From positions 1 to 64,000 of the forward strand of contig CAMCCC010000004.1 in NCBI GenBank assembly GCA_945873205.1: 64,000 bases of DNA, written 5' to 3'. The notes under the pieces are model-generated. The model did not search any database. It was not told the origin of the DNA and was given only the letters and a program-made list of their open reading frames with translations. This document shows, piece by piece, positions 8,188 through 15,977 of this stretch (the stretch's first letter is position 1; the number at the start of each line of letters is the position of its first letter). This stretch comes from an uncultured bacterium (GTDB lineage Bacteria > Bacillota > Clostridia > Oscillospirales > Oscillospiraceae). Both the position numbers and the translations under genes were made by a program.

Positions 8188-8922
8188 TTATCCTTTCGTC
8201 AGCCGGCGGCACATCTCGTCGTGGGCCAGCAGCTCCGCACTGTCATCCAAAGGCGCCAGCTCCGCTTTGCCGTACTTCCGTTCCAGCGCGGTCAGCAGGA
8301 GATGGTCGCAGAAGGCCGGGTTCTTGGGCAGCAGGGGTCCATGGCTGTAGGTGCCGAAAACGTTCTTGTAGTGGGCGCCCTCGGTGCCGTCCTGGCTGTT
8401 GTTGCCGAAGCCGGAGAGCACCTTGCCCAGGGGCTCCACCCCGCTGCCCAGCCAGGTCTTGCCGCTGTGGTTTTCAAAGCCCACTACCACGCTGCTCCCG
8501 GCGCTGGCCTCACATTGGAAGCTGTAGTTGCCGATCATCCGCTGCACGGCCCCCACGGTGTACAGGTCCAGGGCGCCGATAAAGTCGCAGCGCTGGCCGT
8601 CATAGGTCTCGTAATAGCTGCCCAGCATCTGGTAGCCGCCGCAGATGGTGAGGAAGGGGACGCCATCTTCAATGGCGGCTTTGATCTCCCTGTCCTTGCC
8701 CCGGTGCAGGTCGGCCAGCAGCACCTGCTGCTCAAAATCCTGGCCGCCGCCGATGAACACCAGGTCGAAGCCGGCCAGGGAGGGACTGCTCCCAATGGGC
8801 AGCCGGGTGACGCTGGCCTCAATGCCCCGCCACTGCAGCCGCCGGGTCATACACATCACATTGCCCCGGTCGCCGTAAAGGTTCAGCACATCCGGGTACA
8901 TGTGGCAGATTTTCAGTTCCAT
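8188..8922 (-). CDS. gatD: lipid II isoglutaminyl synthase, glutaminase subunit GatD
   Basis: A CobB/CobQ-type class I glutamine amidotransferase of 244 residues. It supplies ammonia to MurT for amidation of D-Glu in the lipid II stem peptide at the cytoplasmic face of the membrane. The nucleophile is Cys94 in LTICGGYQMLG and the catalytic His is His194 in GTYSHGPLLPKN; the substrate loop FIGGGQDFEQQ is typical of GatD. It lies 12 bases downstream of murT, the usual pair order. Together they make D-isoglutamine-containing peptidoglycan. Confidence 0.92.
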   Translation of the reverse strand: MELKICHMYPDVLNLYGDRGNVMCMTRRLQWRGIEASVTRLPIGSSPSLAGFDLVFIGGGQDFEQQVLLADLHRGKDREIKAAIEDGVPFLTICGGYQMLGSYYETYDGQRCDFIGALDLYTVGAVQRMIGNYSFQCEASAGSSVVVGFENHSGKTWLGSGVEPLGKVLSGFGNNSQDGTEGAHYKNVFGTYSHGPLLPKNPAFCDHLLLTALERKYGKAELAPLDDSAELLAHDEMCRRLTKG

Positions 8923-8934
8923 TTCAGCCCCTCC

Positions 8935-10308
8935 TCACTTCCAGAAATCGTCGCCGCCGCAGTGGGCGATGACCACCTGCCGCAGCTCCAGCATGGCGGT
9001 GTAGGTGGGCATGATGAACACCGGCTTCTCCTGCCCCTCGATCCATTGCACCAGCTGCTCATAGCTGCGCTCTATGCGGATATGGGCCGGGTCGATCCCG
9101 GCGTATTTAAGCCTTACCGCCATGTCCGCCGCCCGGTCGCCGGAGACAATGACCTGCTCCAGATACCCGGAGAGCTGTCCCAGCCCCTCAAAATCCGCGT
9201 CCCAGATCCAGGAAATGTCCGTGCCGTCGGCCCCCCGGTCGTTGAGGCAAACCACCAGCAGGAACTTCTCCTTCACATTTTCCAGAAACTCGATCACCTG
9301 GTTGCAGCCGGCGGGGTTTTTCACCAGCATCATACGGGCGCCGCCCTTGCCCAGGGCGAAGCGCTCCATCCGCCCGAAGCCGCACCGGAAGTCCGCCAGG
9401 GCGGCTATGGCGGCGTCGGCCCCCAGGCCCATCTCCGTCACCGCTGCCACGGCGCCGATGGCGTTGTAGATGTTGTACATGGCCGGCAGATTCACCGTCA
9501 CCATGTGCTTCCCGCCCCGGATGTCCATCACCAGGTCGCTGCTGTCGGCCCCCTGACGCAGAATCTCCGTCACGGCGTAGTCCGCCCGGTGCCGCCGGTA
9601 GCCGCAGCGGGGGCAGCGGAAGCCCCCCAGGTGGCCGTAGCTGATGTAGTCATATTCATACTCCGCCTTGCAGCGGATGCAGTGGGTGGCGTCGGAGATC
9701 TCCGGCTTGGGCCGGGAGGGGGCGGCCCCCTGCTCGATGCCGAACCAGACCACCTCATTGGGCAGGTCCCCGGCCAGGGAGGCGGTGAGGGAGCAGTCCG
9801 CGTTGAGGCAGAGCCTGGCCTCCGGCACACCCTCCATGGCCACCCGGATGTTTTCCAGGGTGTGGGTCACCTCGCCATAGCGGTCCAGCTGGTCCCGAAA
9901 CAGGTTGGTCACCACCACCACCTGGGGCTTCAGCTGGGGGAAAACCCGCCGGGCGGCCGCCTCGTCGCATTCAATGACGGCGTATTCCTTCCGGCATTTG
10001 CCGGTGAGGCTGCTGTTCATCACAAATTCTGTGGTGATGCCGCTGATGAGATTGGCCCCGGAGCGGTTGGCAAAATAGCTTTTGCCCTGCTCCAGAAAGG
10101 CCTGCTCCACCATGCGGGCGCTGGTGGTCTTGCCGTTGGTGCCGGTAATGGCCACGGTTTTGACCCCCGCCGACACGATGGACAGCAGCTCCGGGCACAG
10201 CTTCAGGGCGATGCGGCCGGGCATGGCGGTGCCGCCCCGGTGCAGCAGCCGGGACAGCAGCCGCAGCAGCTTGCAGAGGATGATGGCAAAAATGGCTTTC
10301 AGTTTCAT
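8935..10308 (-). CDS. murT: lipid II isoglutaminyl synthase, Mur ligase subunit MurT
   Basis: An ATP-dependent Mur-ligase-like protein of 457 residues with a C-terminal DUF1727-type domain. It activates the D-Glu alpha-carboxylate of lipid II for amidation by ammonia from GatD. The P-loop is ITGTNGKTTSARM with Lys60. A four-cysteine zinc ribbon, CIRCKAEY...CPRCG, interrupts the central domain as in known MurT proteins. A hydrophobic N-terminus may tether it to the membrane. It is co-transcribed with gatD and the upstream phosphoesterase. Confidence 0.92.
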   Translation of the reverse strand: MKLKAIFAIILCKLLRLLSRLLHRGGTAMPGRIALKLCPELLSIVSAGVKTVAITGTNGKTTSARMVEQAFLEQGKSYFANRSGANLISGITTEFVMNSSLTGKCRKEYAVIECDEAAARRVFPQLKPQVVVVTNLFRDQLDRYGEVTHTLENIRVAMEGVPEARLCLNADCSLTASLAGDLPNEVVWFGIEQGAAPSRPKPEISDATHCIRCKAEYEYDYISYGHLGGFRCPRCGYRRHRADYAVTEILRQGADSSDLVMDIRGGKHMVTVNLPAMYNIYNAIGAVAAVTEMGLGADAAIAALADFRCGFGRMERFALGKGGARMMLVKNPAGCNQVIEFLENVKEKFLLVVCLNDRGADGTDISWIWDADFEGLGQLSGYLEQVIVSGDRAADMAVRLKYAGIDPAHIRIERSYEQLVQWIEGQEKPVFIMPTYTAMLELRQVVIAHCGGDDFWK

Positions 10309-10327
10309 GGTAATCTCTCCCGTGCCG

Positions 10328-10798
10328 TTAAAGGTCTTTGATAGAACAGGCTATGCCGCCGTTATCCAGGATATCCACTTCCGCCCAGGTCAGCTTCCTG
10401 CCCCGGCCGGCAGTGCCCGGATTGATCACCTTCACGCCGCCGGCTTCCTCATAAAGGCAGCGGTGGGTGTGGCCAAAAAAGGCCAGAGTGGCCTCCTGCT
10501 CCTGGGCGGCGTAGACCAGGGAATCGATGCGGTCGTAGTCCACGTTGTACAGGTGACCGTGGGTGATGAAGGCCTTCACCGGGCCCAATTGCACCGTGTC
10601 CCGGGCCGGGGCGATGGGGGCAATGTCGCAGTTGCCGCATACGCTGTACAGGGGGATTTCGGGGAAAGCCTCATGGATGGCGGCGGCGTCCCTGTCATGG
10701 TCGCCCAGATGGATGATCACATCCGGGCGGCAGCGGCGCACCGCTTCCAGGCACAGGGCGATGTTGGTGTGGGTGTCGGAAAAGACGGCAGCTTTCAT
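10328..10798 (-). CDS. YfcE/MJ0936-type metallophosphoesterase
   Basis: A small calcineurin-like phosphodiesterase of 156 residues. Ligands are Asp8/His10 in FSDTHTN, the LGDHD loop, GNCD and HGHLYNVDY, plus GHTH near the C-terminus, a complete two-metal site. Family members hydrolyse phosphodiesters in vitro and the physiological substrate is usually unknown. It is first gene of the leftward operon, 19 bases before murT. Confidence 0.85.
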   Translation of the reverse strand: MKAAVFSDTHTNIALCLEAVRRCRPDVIIHLGDHDRDAAAIHEAFPEIPLYSVCGNCDIAPIAPARDTVQLGPVKAFITHGHLYNVDYDRIDSLVYAAQEQEATLAFFGHTHRCLYEEAGGVKVINPGTAGRGRKLTWAEVDILDNGGIACSIKDL

Positions 10799-10837
10799 GG
10801 TATTATCCTTTCGTAATCAATAGGAACGATACTGAAT

Positions 10838-10866
10838 ATAATAGAACGAATGGGAGTGAGTTGCAA
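10838..10866 (-). promoter_or_regulatory. promoter of yfcE-murT-gatD operon
   Basis: Read on the minus strand: TTGCAA, 17-base spacer, TATTAT. The -35 box overlaps the start codon of the divergent small gene at 10866, so the two directions may interfere. Confidence 0.55.
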
Positions 10867-11105
10867 TGCAAAATTTTGAAGATTTGGGCCGGGAGCTCTC
10901 CCGCCGGGGCAAGACCGAACAGATCAAAGCCCTGGCCGGAACCGACGACGTGCAGCGCCTGAGCCGGATGCTGGACACGGCGGCGGTGGAAAAGGCGGCC
11001 AAAAGCGGCGACAGCGACGCGCTGAAAGCCATCCTCAGCCAGGTGCTCAGCACGGCGGAGGGGCAGCGGCTGGCCCAAAGCGTCCAGCAGATGATGCAGG
11101 ACTGA
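10866..11105 (+). CDS. small uncharacterised protein, 79 aa
   Basis: I do not recognise this gene. It encodes a 79-residue, soluble, largely helical protein rich in Ala, Gln, Lys and Glu with no cysteine, no signal peptide and no membrane helix. It starts at an ATG after GGGAGTGAG. The downstream genes at 11131 and 11489 follow with a 25-base gap and then an overlap, so the three probably form one operon ending at the terminator at 11819. A TATAAT at 10837-10842 may serve as its -10 box. Confidence 0.7.
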   Translation: MQNFEDLGRELSRRGKTEQIKALAGTDDVQRLSRMLDTAAVEKAAKSGDSDALKAILSQVLSTAEGQRLAQSVQQMMQD

Positions 11106-11130
11106 ACGCAGCCGAGGGGGTGAGCCTGTC

Positions 11131-11496
11131 ATGAGTGAGCTGGAGGATAAGATCAACGCGGTGCTGGGCGACCCGAAGCAGATGGAGCAGATCACGAAGC
11201 TGGCCAAATCCTTCATGGGCGGCGGCACCCCCGGCCCGGCGGCGGAGCCGGAGCCAAAAGGGGAGGAGGACCTCTTTGCCTCCCTGGGCATGGATGGGGC
11301 CACCCTGCAAAGACTGGGCCGGCTCCTGCGCCAGGGCGGGGCCGAAAAGCCCCAGGAGCAGGCCCTGTTGGAGGCCATGCGCCCCTATCTCTCCGAGAAG
11401 CGCCGCAGCAAAATGGACAAAGCAATGAAGATCGCCCGGCTGGCCCAGATTGCCCGGCTGGCCATGGGCGAAATGGGAGGAGATGGCGGTGATTAA
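11131..11496 (+). CDS. uncharacterised helical protein, 121 aa
   Basis: Not recognised. Residues 1-30 are a charged helix (MSELEDKINAVLGDPKQMEQ). A Gly/Pro-rich segment (GGGTPGPAAEPEPKG) follows, then a helical region ending in KIARLAQIARLAMGEMGG, where ARLAQIARLA is an internal repeat with amphipathic character. No signal peptide or catalytic motif is seen. Second gene of the three-gene unit; its stop overlaps the next gene's start. Confidence 0.7.
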   Translation: MSELEDKINAVLGDPKQMEQITKLAKSFMGGGTPGPAAEPEPKGEEDLFASLGMDGATLQRLGRLLRQGGAEKPQEQALLEAMRPYLSEKRRSKMDKAMKIARLAQIARLAMGEMGGDGGD

Positions 11497-11809
11497 TCGT
11501 TACCAGGGGAATAGCGGCCGCCTGACCCACTACCCGGAGCCGGAACGGCCACGGCGGCCCGCACCCCAGAAACCGGCGCCCTCCGCCGGCCAGCGGCCGG
11601 TATCTCCCGCACCCCAGCGCCCCGCACCTCCGCCGGCAAGGCCCCAGGGCCTTCTGGGCGGGCTGGAAAACCTGGGCCGCGTCCTGCCGGAGCGGATCGG
11701 GGAGCTGGAGACAGAGGACATCATCCTGCTGCTGATCCTCTACCTGATGTACCGGGAGAGCGGGGACAGCGACCTGCTGATCATCATGGGCGCCATGTTT
11801 CTGCTGTGA
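11489..11809 (+). CDS. proline-rich protein with C-terminal hydrophobic helix, 106 aa
   Basis: Not recognised. The N-terminal two-thirds is Pro/Ala/Arg-rich and disordered-looking (RPRRPAPQKPAPSAGQRP). The C-terminus has an acidic stretch followed by the hydrophobic segment DIILLLILYLMYRES and ends in LLIIMGAMFLL. The GTG at 11489 is preferred because GGAGGAG lies six bases upstream; the alternative ATG at 11483 is too close to that site. It overlaps the preceding gene by eight bases. The layout suggests a small membrane-associated protein. Confidence 0.65.
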   Translation: MINRYQGNSGRLTHYPEPERPRRPAPQKPAPSAGQRPVSPAPQRPAPPPARPQGLLGGLENLGRVLPERIGELETEDIILLLILYLMYRESGDSDLLIIMGAMFLL

Positions 11810-11818
11810 CTATAGAAT

Positions 11819-11860
11819 CTGCCTCCCTCAGTACATTCGCTGAGGGAGGCAGCAGTTTTT
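11819..11860 (+). terminator. terminator after small-gene operon
   Basis: A 13-bp stem, CTGCCTCCCTCAG with CTGAGGGAGGCAG, then CAGTTTTT. It also abuts the end of the converging tagO-like gene and may act on both strands. Confidence 0.85.
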
Positions 11861-12962
11861 ATTTTTCCTCATGCCTGTCCGGGGCGGCTGCCTGACAGTC
11901 AGGATGGCCCAGGTGGAGGTTGGGGTTCTTGTGGAATACAAAGGCCCATACAGCGATGAGCAGAAGCCCGATCACCACCAGGCAGATCAGCCGCAGCCCC
12001 GCGGTCTCTGCCGCCAGGATCACGGCCAGCAGGCCCATCACGGCGGAAATGGTGTAGAGCACGGCAACGGCCTGCTTCTGACTCAGGCCCATGGCCAGCA
12101 GCCGGTGGTGGAAATGTCCCCTGTCCGCGTGGAAGGGGCTCTGCCCGTGGGAGATGCGCCGGCAGAAGGCAAAGATGGTGTCCGTCAGCGGCAGGGCCAG
12201 GGACAGCATGGGCACGAAGAAGGTGAAGATGGCGTGCATCTTGAAAAGACCCATAATGGAGGCCGTGGCCAGCACGAAGCCCAGCAGCTGGGAGCCCACA
12301 TCCCCCATGAAAATCTTGGCCGGGTTCATGTTGTAGGGCATGAAGCCCAGGCAGGCGCCGGTAAGGGCAGCCAGGATCACCGATACCACCGGCTCTGCCA
12401 CCAGCAGGGAGACGATCAGCATGGAGGTGGAGCTGATGGCTGCCACGCCCACCGCCAGGCCGTCCAGCCCGTCGATCAGGTTCATGGCGTTGGTGCAGCC
12501 CACGATCCACAGAATGGTCAGCGGGACAGACAGGAAGCCAATCTCAATGGTGGTCTCCTCGGCGAACACATTGGGGTTGGAGATCACGTCAAACACCAGC
12601 CCGGAGCGCACCGCCACAATGGCGGCCAGCAGCTGAAAGGCCAGCTTCACCATGGGCCGCAGGTTCACGATATCGTCCACCGCGCCCATCACAGCGATGA
12701 TCACCGCGCCCACCAGCAGGCCCATCACCTGGGTGGACATGTTCACGAACAGCAGCAGGCTGATCACGAAGCCCAGGAAGATGGCGATGCCGCCCATGCG
12801 GGGGATGGGATGGTCATGGACGCGCCGCTCGTCCTTGGGGACGTCAATGGCGCCCACCCGGCTGGCAAAGTCCTTCACCGGCGGCGTCATCAGGTAAGCA
12901 ATGAGCAGAGACACCACAAAAGCCAGCAGCATCTTCAGCCATTCTTCAAGATCTGGAATCAT
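11859..12962 (-). CDS. undecaprenyl-P GlcNAc-1-P transferase (TagO/WecA/MraY family)
   Basis: A polytopic membrane enzyme of 367 residues with about 10-11 helices. It transfers a sugar-1-phosphate from a UDP-sugar to undecaprenyl phosphate, starting teichoic acid or surface polysaccharide synthesis. Motifs include DVPKDERRVHDHPIPRMGG, the DDxxD-like AVDDIVNLRP, NLIDGLDGLAVG, and the His-rich loop HADRGHFHHRLL typical of TagO/WecA rather than MraY. A short cytoplasmic tail follows. It is probably co-transcribed with trpS, which ends 46 bases upstream. Confidence 0.87.
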   Translation of the reverse strand: MIPDLEEWLKMLLAFVVSLLIAYLMTPPVKDFASRVGAIDVPKDERRVHDHPIPRMGGIAIFLGFVISLLLFVNMSTQVMGLLVGAVIIAVMGAVDDIVNLRPMVKLAFQLLAAIVAVRSGLVFDVISNPNVFAEETTIEIGFLSVPLTILWIVGCTNAMNLIDGLDGLAVGVAAISSTSMLIVSLLVAEPVVSVILAALTGACLGFMPYNMNPAKIFMGDVGSQLLGFVLATASIMGLFKMHAIFTFFVPMLSLALPLTDTIFAFCRRISHGQSPFHADRGHFHHRLLAMGLSQKQAVAVLYTISAVMGLLAVILAAETAGLRLICLVVIGLLLIAVWAFVFHKNPNLHLGHPDCQAAAPDRHEEK

Positions 12963-13008
12963 TCAATCTCTCTCCTATAGGATGGAGTTTCAGCGGAAAC
13001 AGCGCGGC

Positions 13009-14022
13009 TTAAAAGGGTTTTTCCACAAAGCCGATACGCTTGTACACCTTCCGCAGGGTCTTGCGGGCAATATAGCTGGCCTTCTGGGCGCCTTCGGTGT
13101 AGACCTGCTGGAGATAGGCCTTGTCCGCCAGCATCCGCTCGGCCTCCTCCCGCACGGGGCGGAGAGTCTCGATCACGGCCTCGCCCACGGCGGGCTTAAA
13201 GACGCCGTAGCCCTTGCCCTCAAACTCCTTCTCGATCTCCGGGAAGCTCTTGCCGGTGACGGAGGAATAGATGCTCATCAGGTTGGCCACGCCCGGCTTC
13301 TCCTCCGGGGCGTAACGGACGCAGTTTTCCGTGTCGGAGTCGGTGACGGCCCGCTTGAACTTCCGGGCGATCTCCTCCGGCTTGTCCATCAGAAAGACGC
13401 AGCCCTGGGGGTCGGACTTGCTCATCTTGGAGGTGGGATTGCCCAGACTCATGATGCGGGCGCCCACCTTGGGGATGTAGGGCTCCGGCACCTTGAAGGT
13501 CTCGCCGTAGATGTTGTTGAAGCGGGTAGCGATGTCCCTTGTCAGCTCGCAGTGCTGCTTCTGGTCCTCGCCCACGGGCACAAAGTCCGCCTGATACAGC
13601 AGAATATCCGCCGCCATCAGGGACGGATAGGTGAACAGGCCGCCGTTGATGTTGTCGGCGTTCTTGGCGCACTTGTCCTTGAACTGGGTCATGCGGCTCA
13701 GCTCGCCGAACATGGTGTAGCAGTTGAGGATCCAGCCCAGCTCCGCATGCTCGTGGACATGGCTCTGGATAAACAGGGTGTTCTTCTCCGGGTCCAGGCC
13801 GCAGGCGATGTACTGGGCCAGCTGGGCTACGGAGCGCCGGCGCAGCTCCGCCGGGTTCTGCCGCACGGTGATGCTGTGCAGGTCCGCCATGAAGTAGTAG
13901 CAGTCAAACTCATCCGCCAGGGCCGCCCAGTTCTTCACCGCACCCAGATAGTTGCCCAGGTGCAGGTCGCCGGAGGGCTGAATACCGGAGAGCATTACTT
14001 TTTTCGCAGTTGCGTTTTCCAT
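13009..14022 (-). CDS. trpS: tryptophanyl-tRNA synthetase
   Basis: A class Ic aminoacyl-tRNA synthetase of 337 residues that charges tRNA-Trp. It has GIQPSGDLHLGNYLGAVKNW containing the HIGH-like element, and TSKMSKSDP as the KMSKS loop; PVGEDQKQH is the usual dimer/active-site segment. The ATG at 14022 follows AGAGGT; an upstream TTG at 14043 is less likely. No T-box leader fits in the short upstream region. Its promoter overlaps that of the divergent gltX. Confidence 0.95.
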   Translation of the reverse strand: MENATAKKVMLSGIQPSGDLHLGNYLGAVKNWAALADEFDCYYFMADLHSITVRQNPAELRRRSVAQLAQYIACGLDPEKNTLFIQSHVHEHAELGWILNCYTMFGELSRMTQFKDKCAKNADNINGGLFTYPSLMAADILLYQADFVPVGEDQKQHCELTRDIATRFNNIYGETFKVPEPYIPKVGARIMSLGNPTSKMSKSDPQGCVFLMDKPEEIARKFKRAVTDSDTENCVRYAPEEKPGVANLMSIYSSVTGKSFPEIEKEFEGKGYGVFKPAVGEAVIETLRPVREEAERMLADKAYLQQVYTEGAQKASYIARKTLRKVYKRIGFVEKPF

Positions 14023-14072
14023 ATCAATTACCTCTGTGTACAATTTTGCCTTCTCTTTTCACAGGTCTTTCT

Positions 14073-14101
14073 ATTGTACCAAATTAAGTCCCGCTTGACA
14101 A
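14073..14101 (-). promoter_or_regulatory. promoter of trpS
   Basis: Minus strand: TTGTCA (14101-14096), 17-base spacer, TACAAT (14078-14073). The -35 box is on the opposite strand of the gltX -35 box. Confidence 0.7.
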
Positions 14102-14123
14102 CAGGTAAAATATAAAATAATAT
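14095..14123 (+). promoter_or_regulatory. promoter of gltX
   Basis: TTGACA (14095-14100), 17-base spacer, TAATAT (14118-14123). It shares five base pairs of its -35 box with the divergent trpS promoter. Confidence 0.75.
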
Positions 14124-14161
14124 AGGTCTGTTGAGAATAACTGCTTTTTGGAGGCATTGAT

Positions 14162-15637
14162 ATGAAAGACATGAGCTGGTTTGAAGCCATGGAGGAGAAA
14201 ATCCCCACCGGCGAAGTGCGCACCCGGTTTGCCCCTTCCCCCACTGGGTATATGCATGTTGGCAACCTGCGCACCGCTCTCTACACCTATCTCATCGCCC
14301 GGCACGCCGGCGGCAAGTTCATCCTCCGCATTGAGGATACGGACCAGGGCCGCCTGGTGGAAGGCGCTGTGGACGTGATCTATAAGACCATGGCCCAGTG
14401 CCACCTGGAGCACGACGAAGGCCCGGATGTGGGCGGCCCGGTGGCCCCCTATGTGCAGACGGAGCGGCGGCCCTTCTACAAGGAGTATGCCGAGCTGCTG
14501 ATGGAGCGGGGCCATGCCTACCGCTGCTTCTGCGAGAAGACCGAAAGCGAGGAGGACAGCGGCCAGTTTGACCGGGGGGACGATCCCTGCCGCAGCATGA
14601 GCCGGGAGGAATCGGACCGGCTTGCCGCCGAGGGGAAACCCTATGTGATCCGCCAGCGCATCCCCCATGAGGGCAGCACCACCTTCCATGACGAGGTCTT
14701 TGGCGACATCACCGTGGAAAACAGCACCCTGGACGACCAGGTGCTCATCAAGCGGGACGGCCTGCCCACCTATAACTTCGCAAACGTGGTGGACGACCAT
14801 CTGATGGGCATCACCCATGTGGTCCGGGGCAGCGAGTATCTGTCCTCTGCCCCTAAGTACAACCTGCTGTATGAGGGCTTCGGCTGGGATATCCCCAAGT
14901 ACGTCCACTGCTCCCCCGTCATGCGGGACGCCCATAACAAGATGTCCAAGCGGCATGGCGACCCCTCCTATGAGGACCTGATCGCCCAGGGCTATCTGAC
15001 CGACGCGGTGATCAACTATGTCACCCTGCTGGGCTGGAGCCCCCGGGGCGAGCAGGAGATCTTCAGCCTGCAGGAGCTGGTGGATTGCTTTGACCTGGCC
15101 GGCATCTCCAAGTCTCCCGCCATTTTTGACATTGAGAAGCTGAAATATTTCAACAGTGAGTATATCCGCGCCATGAGCCCGGAGGAATTTGCCAAGGTGG
15201 CGGAGCCTTACATCCGCCAGGCCGTGAAGAATCCGGCCATTGACGCCGCCGCCATCGCCGCCCTGCTGCAGCAGCGCACCGAGGTACTCACCGACATCCC
15301 GGAGAAGCTGGATTTCTTTGACGCCCTGCCCGAGTATGACACGGAGCTGTTTGTCCACAAGAAGTCCAAGTCCGACAAGGACAGCGCCAAAGACATTCTG
15401 GGCCGGGTCATCCCCCTGTTTGAGGCCCTGGAAAGCTGGGACGACGACAGCATCCTGGACACCATGGTGAAGCTGGCGGAGGAGCTGGAAGCGAAGAACG
15501 CCAAGGTCATGTGGCCGGTGCGCATCGCCGCTGCCGGCAAGGCCGTCACTCCCGGCGGCGCGGTGGAGATCTGCCGCATCCTGGGTAAGGAGGAGACCCT
15601 GCGCCGCCTCCGCATCGGCCTGGAAAAGCTGAACTGA
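14162..15637 (+). CDS. gltX: glutamyl-tRNA synthetase
   Basis: A class Ib synthetase of 491 residues. The HIGH region is RFAPSPTGYMHVGNLRTALY and the KMSKS loop is NKMSKRHGD; LRIEDTDQGR and YRCFCEKTE are standard GluRS segments. It charges tRNA-Glu; in Clostridia lacking GlnRS such enzymes may also charge tRNA-Gln for later transamidation, which cannot be decided here. It starts at ATG 14162 after TTGGAGG. Monocistronic, with promoter and terminator assigned. Confidence 0.95.
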   Translation: MKDMSWFEAMEEKIPTGEVRTRFAPSPTGYMHVGNLRTALYTYLIARHAGGKFILRIEDTDQGRLVEGAVDVIYKTMAQCHLEHDEGPDVGGPVAPYVQTERRPFYKEYAELLMERGHAYRCFCEKTESEEDSGQFDRGDDPCRSMSREESDRLAAEGKPYVIRQRIPHEGSTTFHDEVFGDITVENSTLDDQVLIKRDGLPTYNFANVVDDHLMGITHVVRGSEYLSSAPKYNLLYEGFGWDIPKYVHCSPVMRDAHNKMSKRHGDPSYEDLIAQGYLTDAVINYVTLLGWSPRGEQEIFSLQELVDCFDLAGISKSPAIFDIEKLKYFNSEYIRAMSPEEFAKVAEPYIRQAVKNPAIDAAAIAALLQQRTEVLTDIPEKLDFFDALPEYDTELFVHKKSKSDKDSAKDILGRVIPLFEALESWDDDSILDTMVKLAEELEAKNAKVMWPVRIAAAGKAVTPGGAVEICRILGKEETLRRLRIGLEKLN

Positions 15638-15654
15638 ACGAACATAGATCAACC

Positions 15655-15686
15655 AACAGGCTCCCCATTCCAAGGGGAGCCTGTTT
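15655..15686 (+). terminator. terminator after gltX
   Basis: A 12-bp stem, AACAGGCTCCCC with GGGGAGCCTGTT, followed by T residues. Confidence 0.85.
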
Positions 15687-15690
15687 CATG

Positions 15691-15825
15691 CCTCCCTCTG
15701 ACGAGGGAGGTGGCAAAAATCTGTGATTTTTGACGGAGGGAGAGAATATTTAAGTCTGATTGATCTGACGGTCAAAAATCTCTCCCTCAGTCAGCCTTGC
15801 TGACAGCTCCCTCGTCAGAGGGAGC
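15691..15825. repeat. palindromic repeat family B, copy 1
   Basis: A 135-bp non-coding element bounded by the inverted palindrome CTCCCTCTGACGAGGGAG. Inside are GGCAAAAATC and GATTTTTGAC arms, then CGGAGGGAGAG pairing with CTCTCCCTCAG, and the hairpin TCAGCCTTGCTGA. A second copy lies at 24538-24671. The plan matches family A with different bases. The tail to about 15890 (CATAGGCTCGCCCC onward) resembles a degenerate right end of the same superfamily. It occupies most of the 340-base gltX-ypeB gap. Confidence 0.85.
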
Positions 15826-15932
15826 CAAGGGCCGCGGCGGCTCTCATAGGCTCGCCCCTCTGGGGGAAGCTGGAGGCGCAGCGCCTGAGAGGTTCATTCT
15901 CTGCGGACCCTTCTTCTATTATCCGTTTCATA

Positions 15933-15976
15933 AAAACGCCTCTTTTGGAAAAGCTAGACCAAAAGAGGTGTTTTTT
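15933..15976 (+). promoter_or_regulatory. hairpin with U-run enclosing the ypeB ribosome site
   Basis: The arms AAAACGCCTCTTTTGG (15933-15948) and CCAAAAGAGGTGTTTT (15959-15974) pair over 16 positions with one G-U pair. The right arm contains the only Shine-Dalgarno-like sequence, AGAGGTG, and is followed by T residues up to the ATG at 15978. It looks like a terminator or attenuator that also hides the ribosome site. Confidence 0.65.
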
Positions 15977-15977
15977 C

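Noticed and set aside
8179-10341. A 720-codon open frame antisense to gatD and murT
   Set aside because: GC-rich third positions keep the opposite strand free of stops. The translation is His/Val/Ala/Gly-rich without domain character, while the minus-strand genes have full catalytic motifs. The same applies to long antisense frames over groEL (54803-56845), GH13/ispE (25536-28085), the reductase cluster (37044-38987, 40567-42792) and copA (43748-45736).
14023-14161. T-box leader for trpS or gltX
   Set aside because: The region is too short, is filled by two divergent promoters, and shows no T-box sequence or specifier hairpin.
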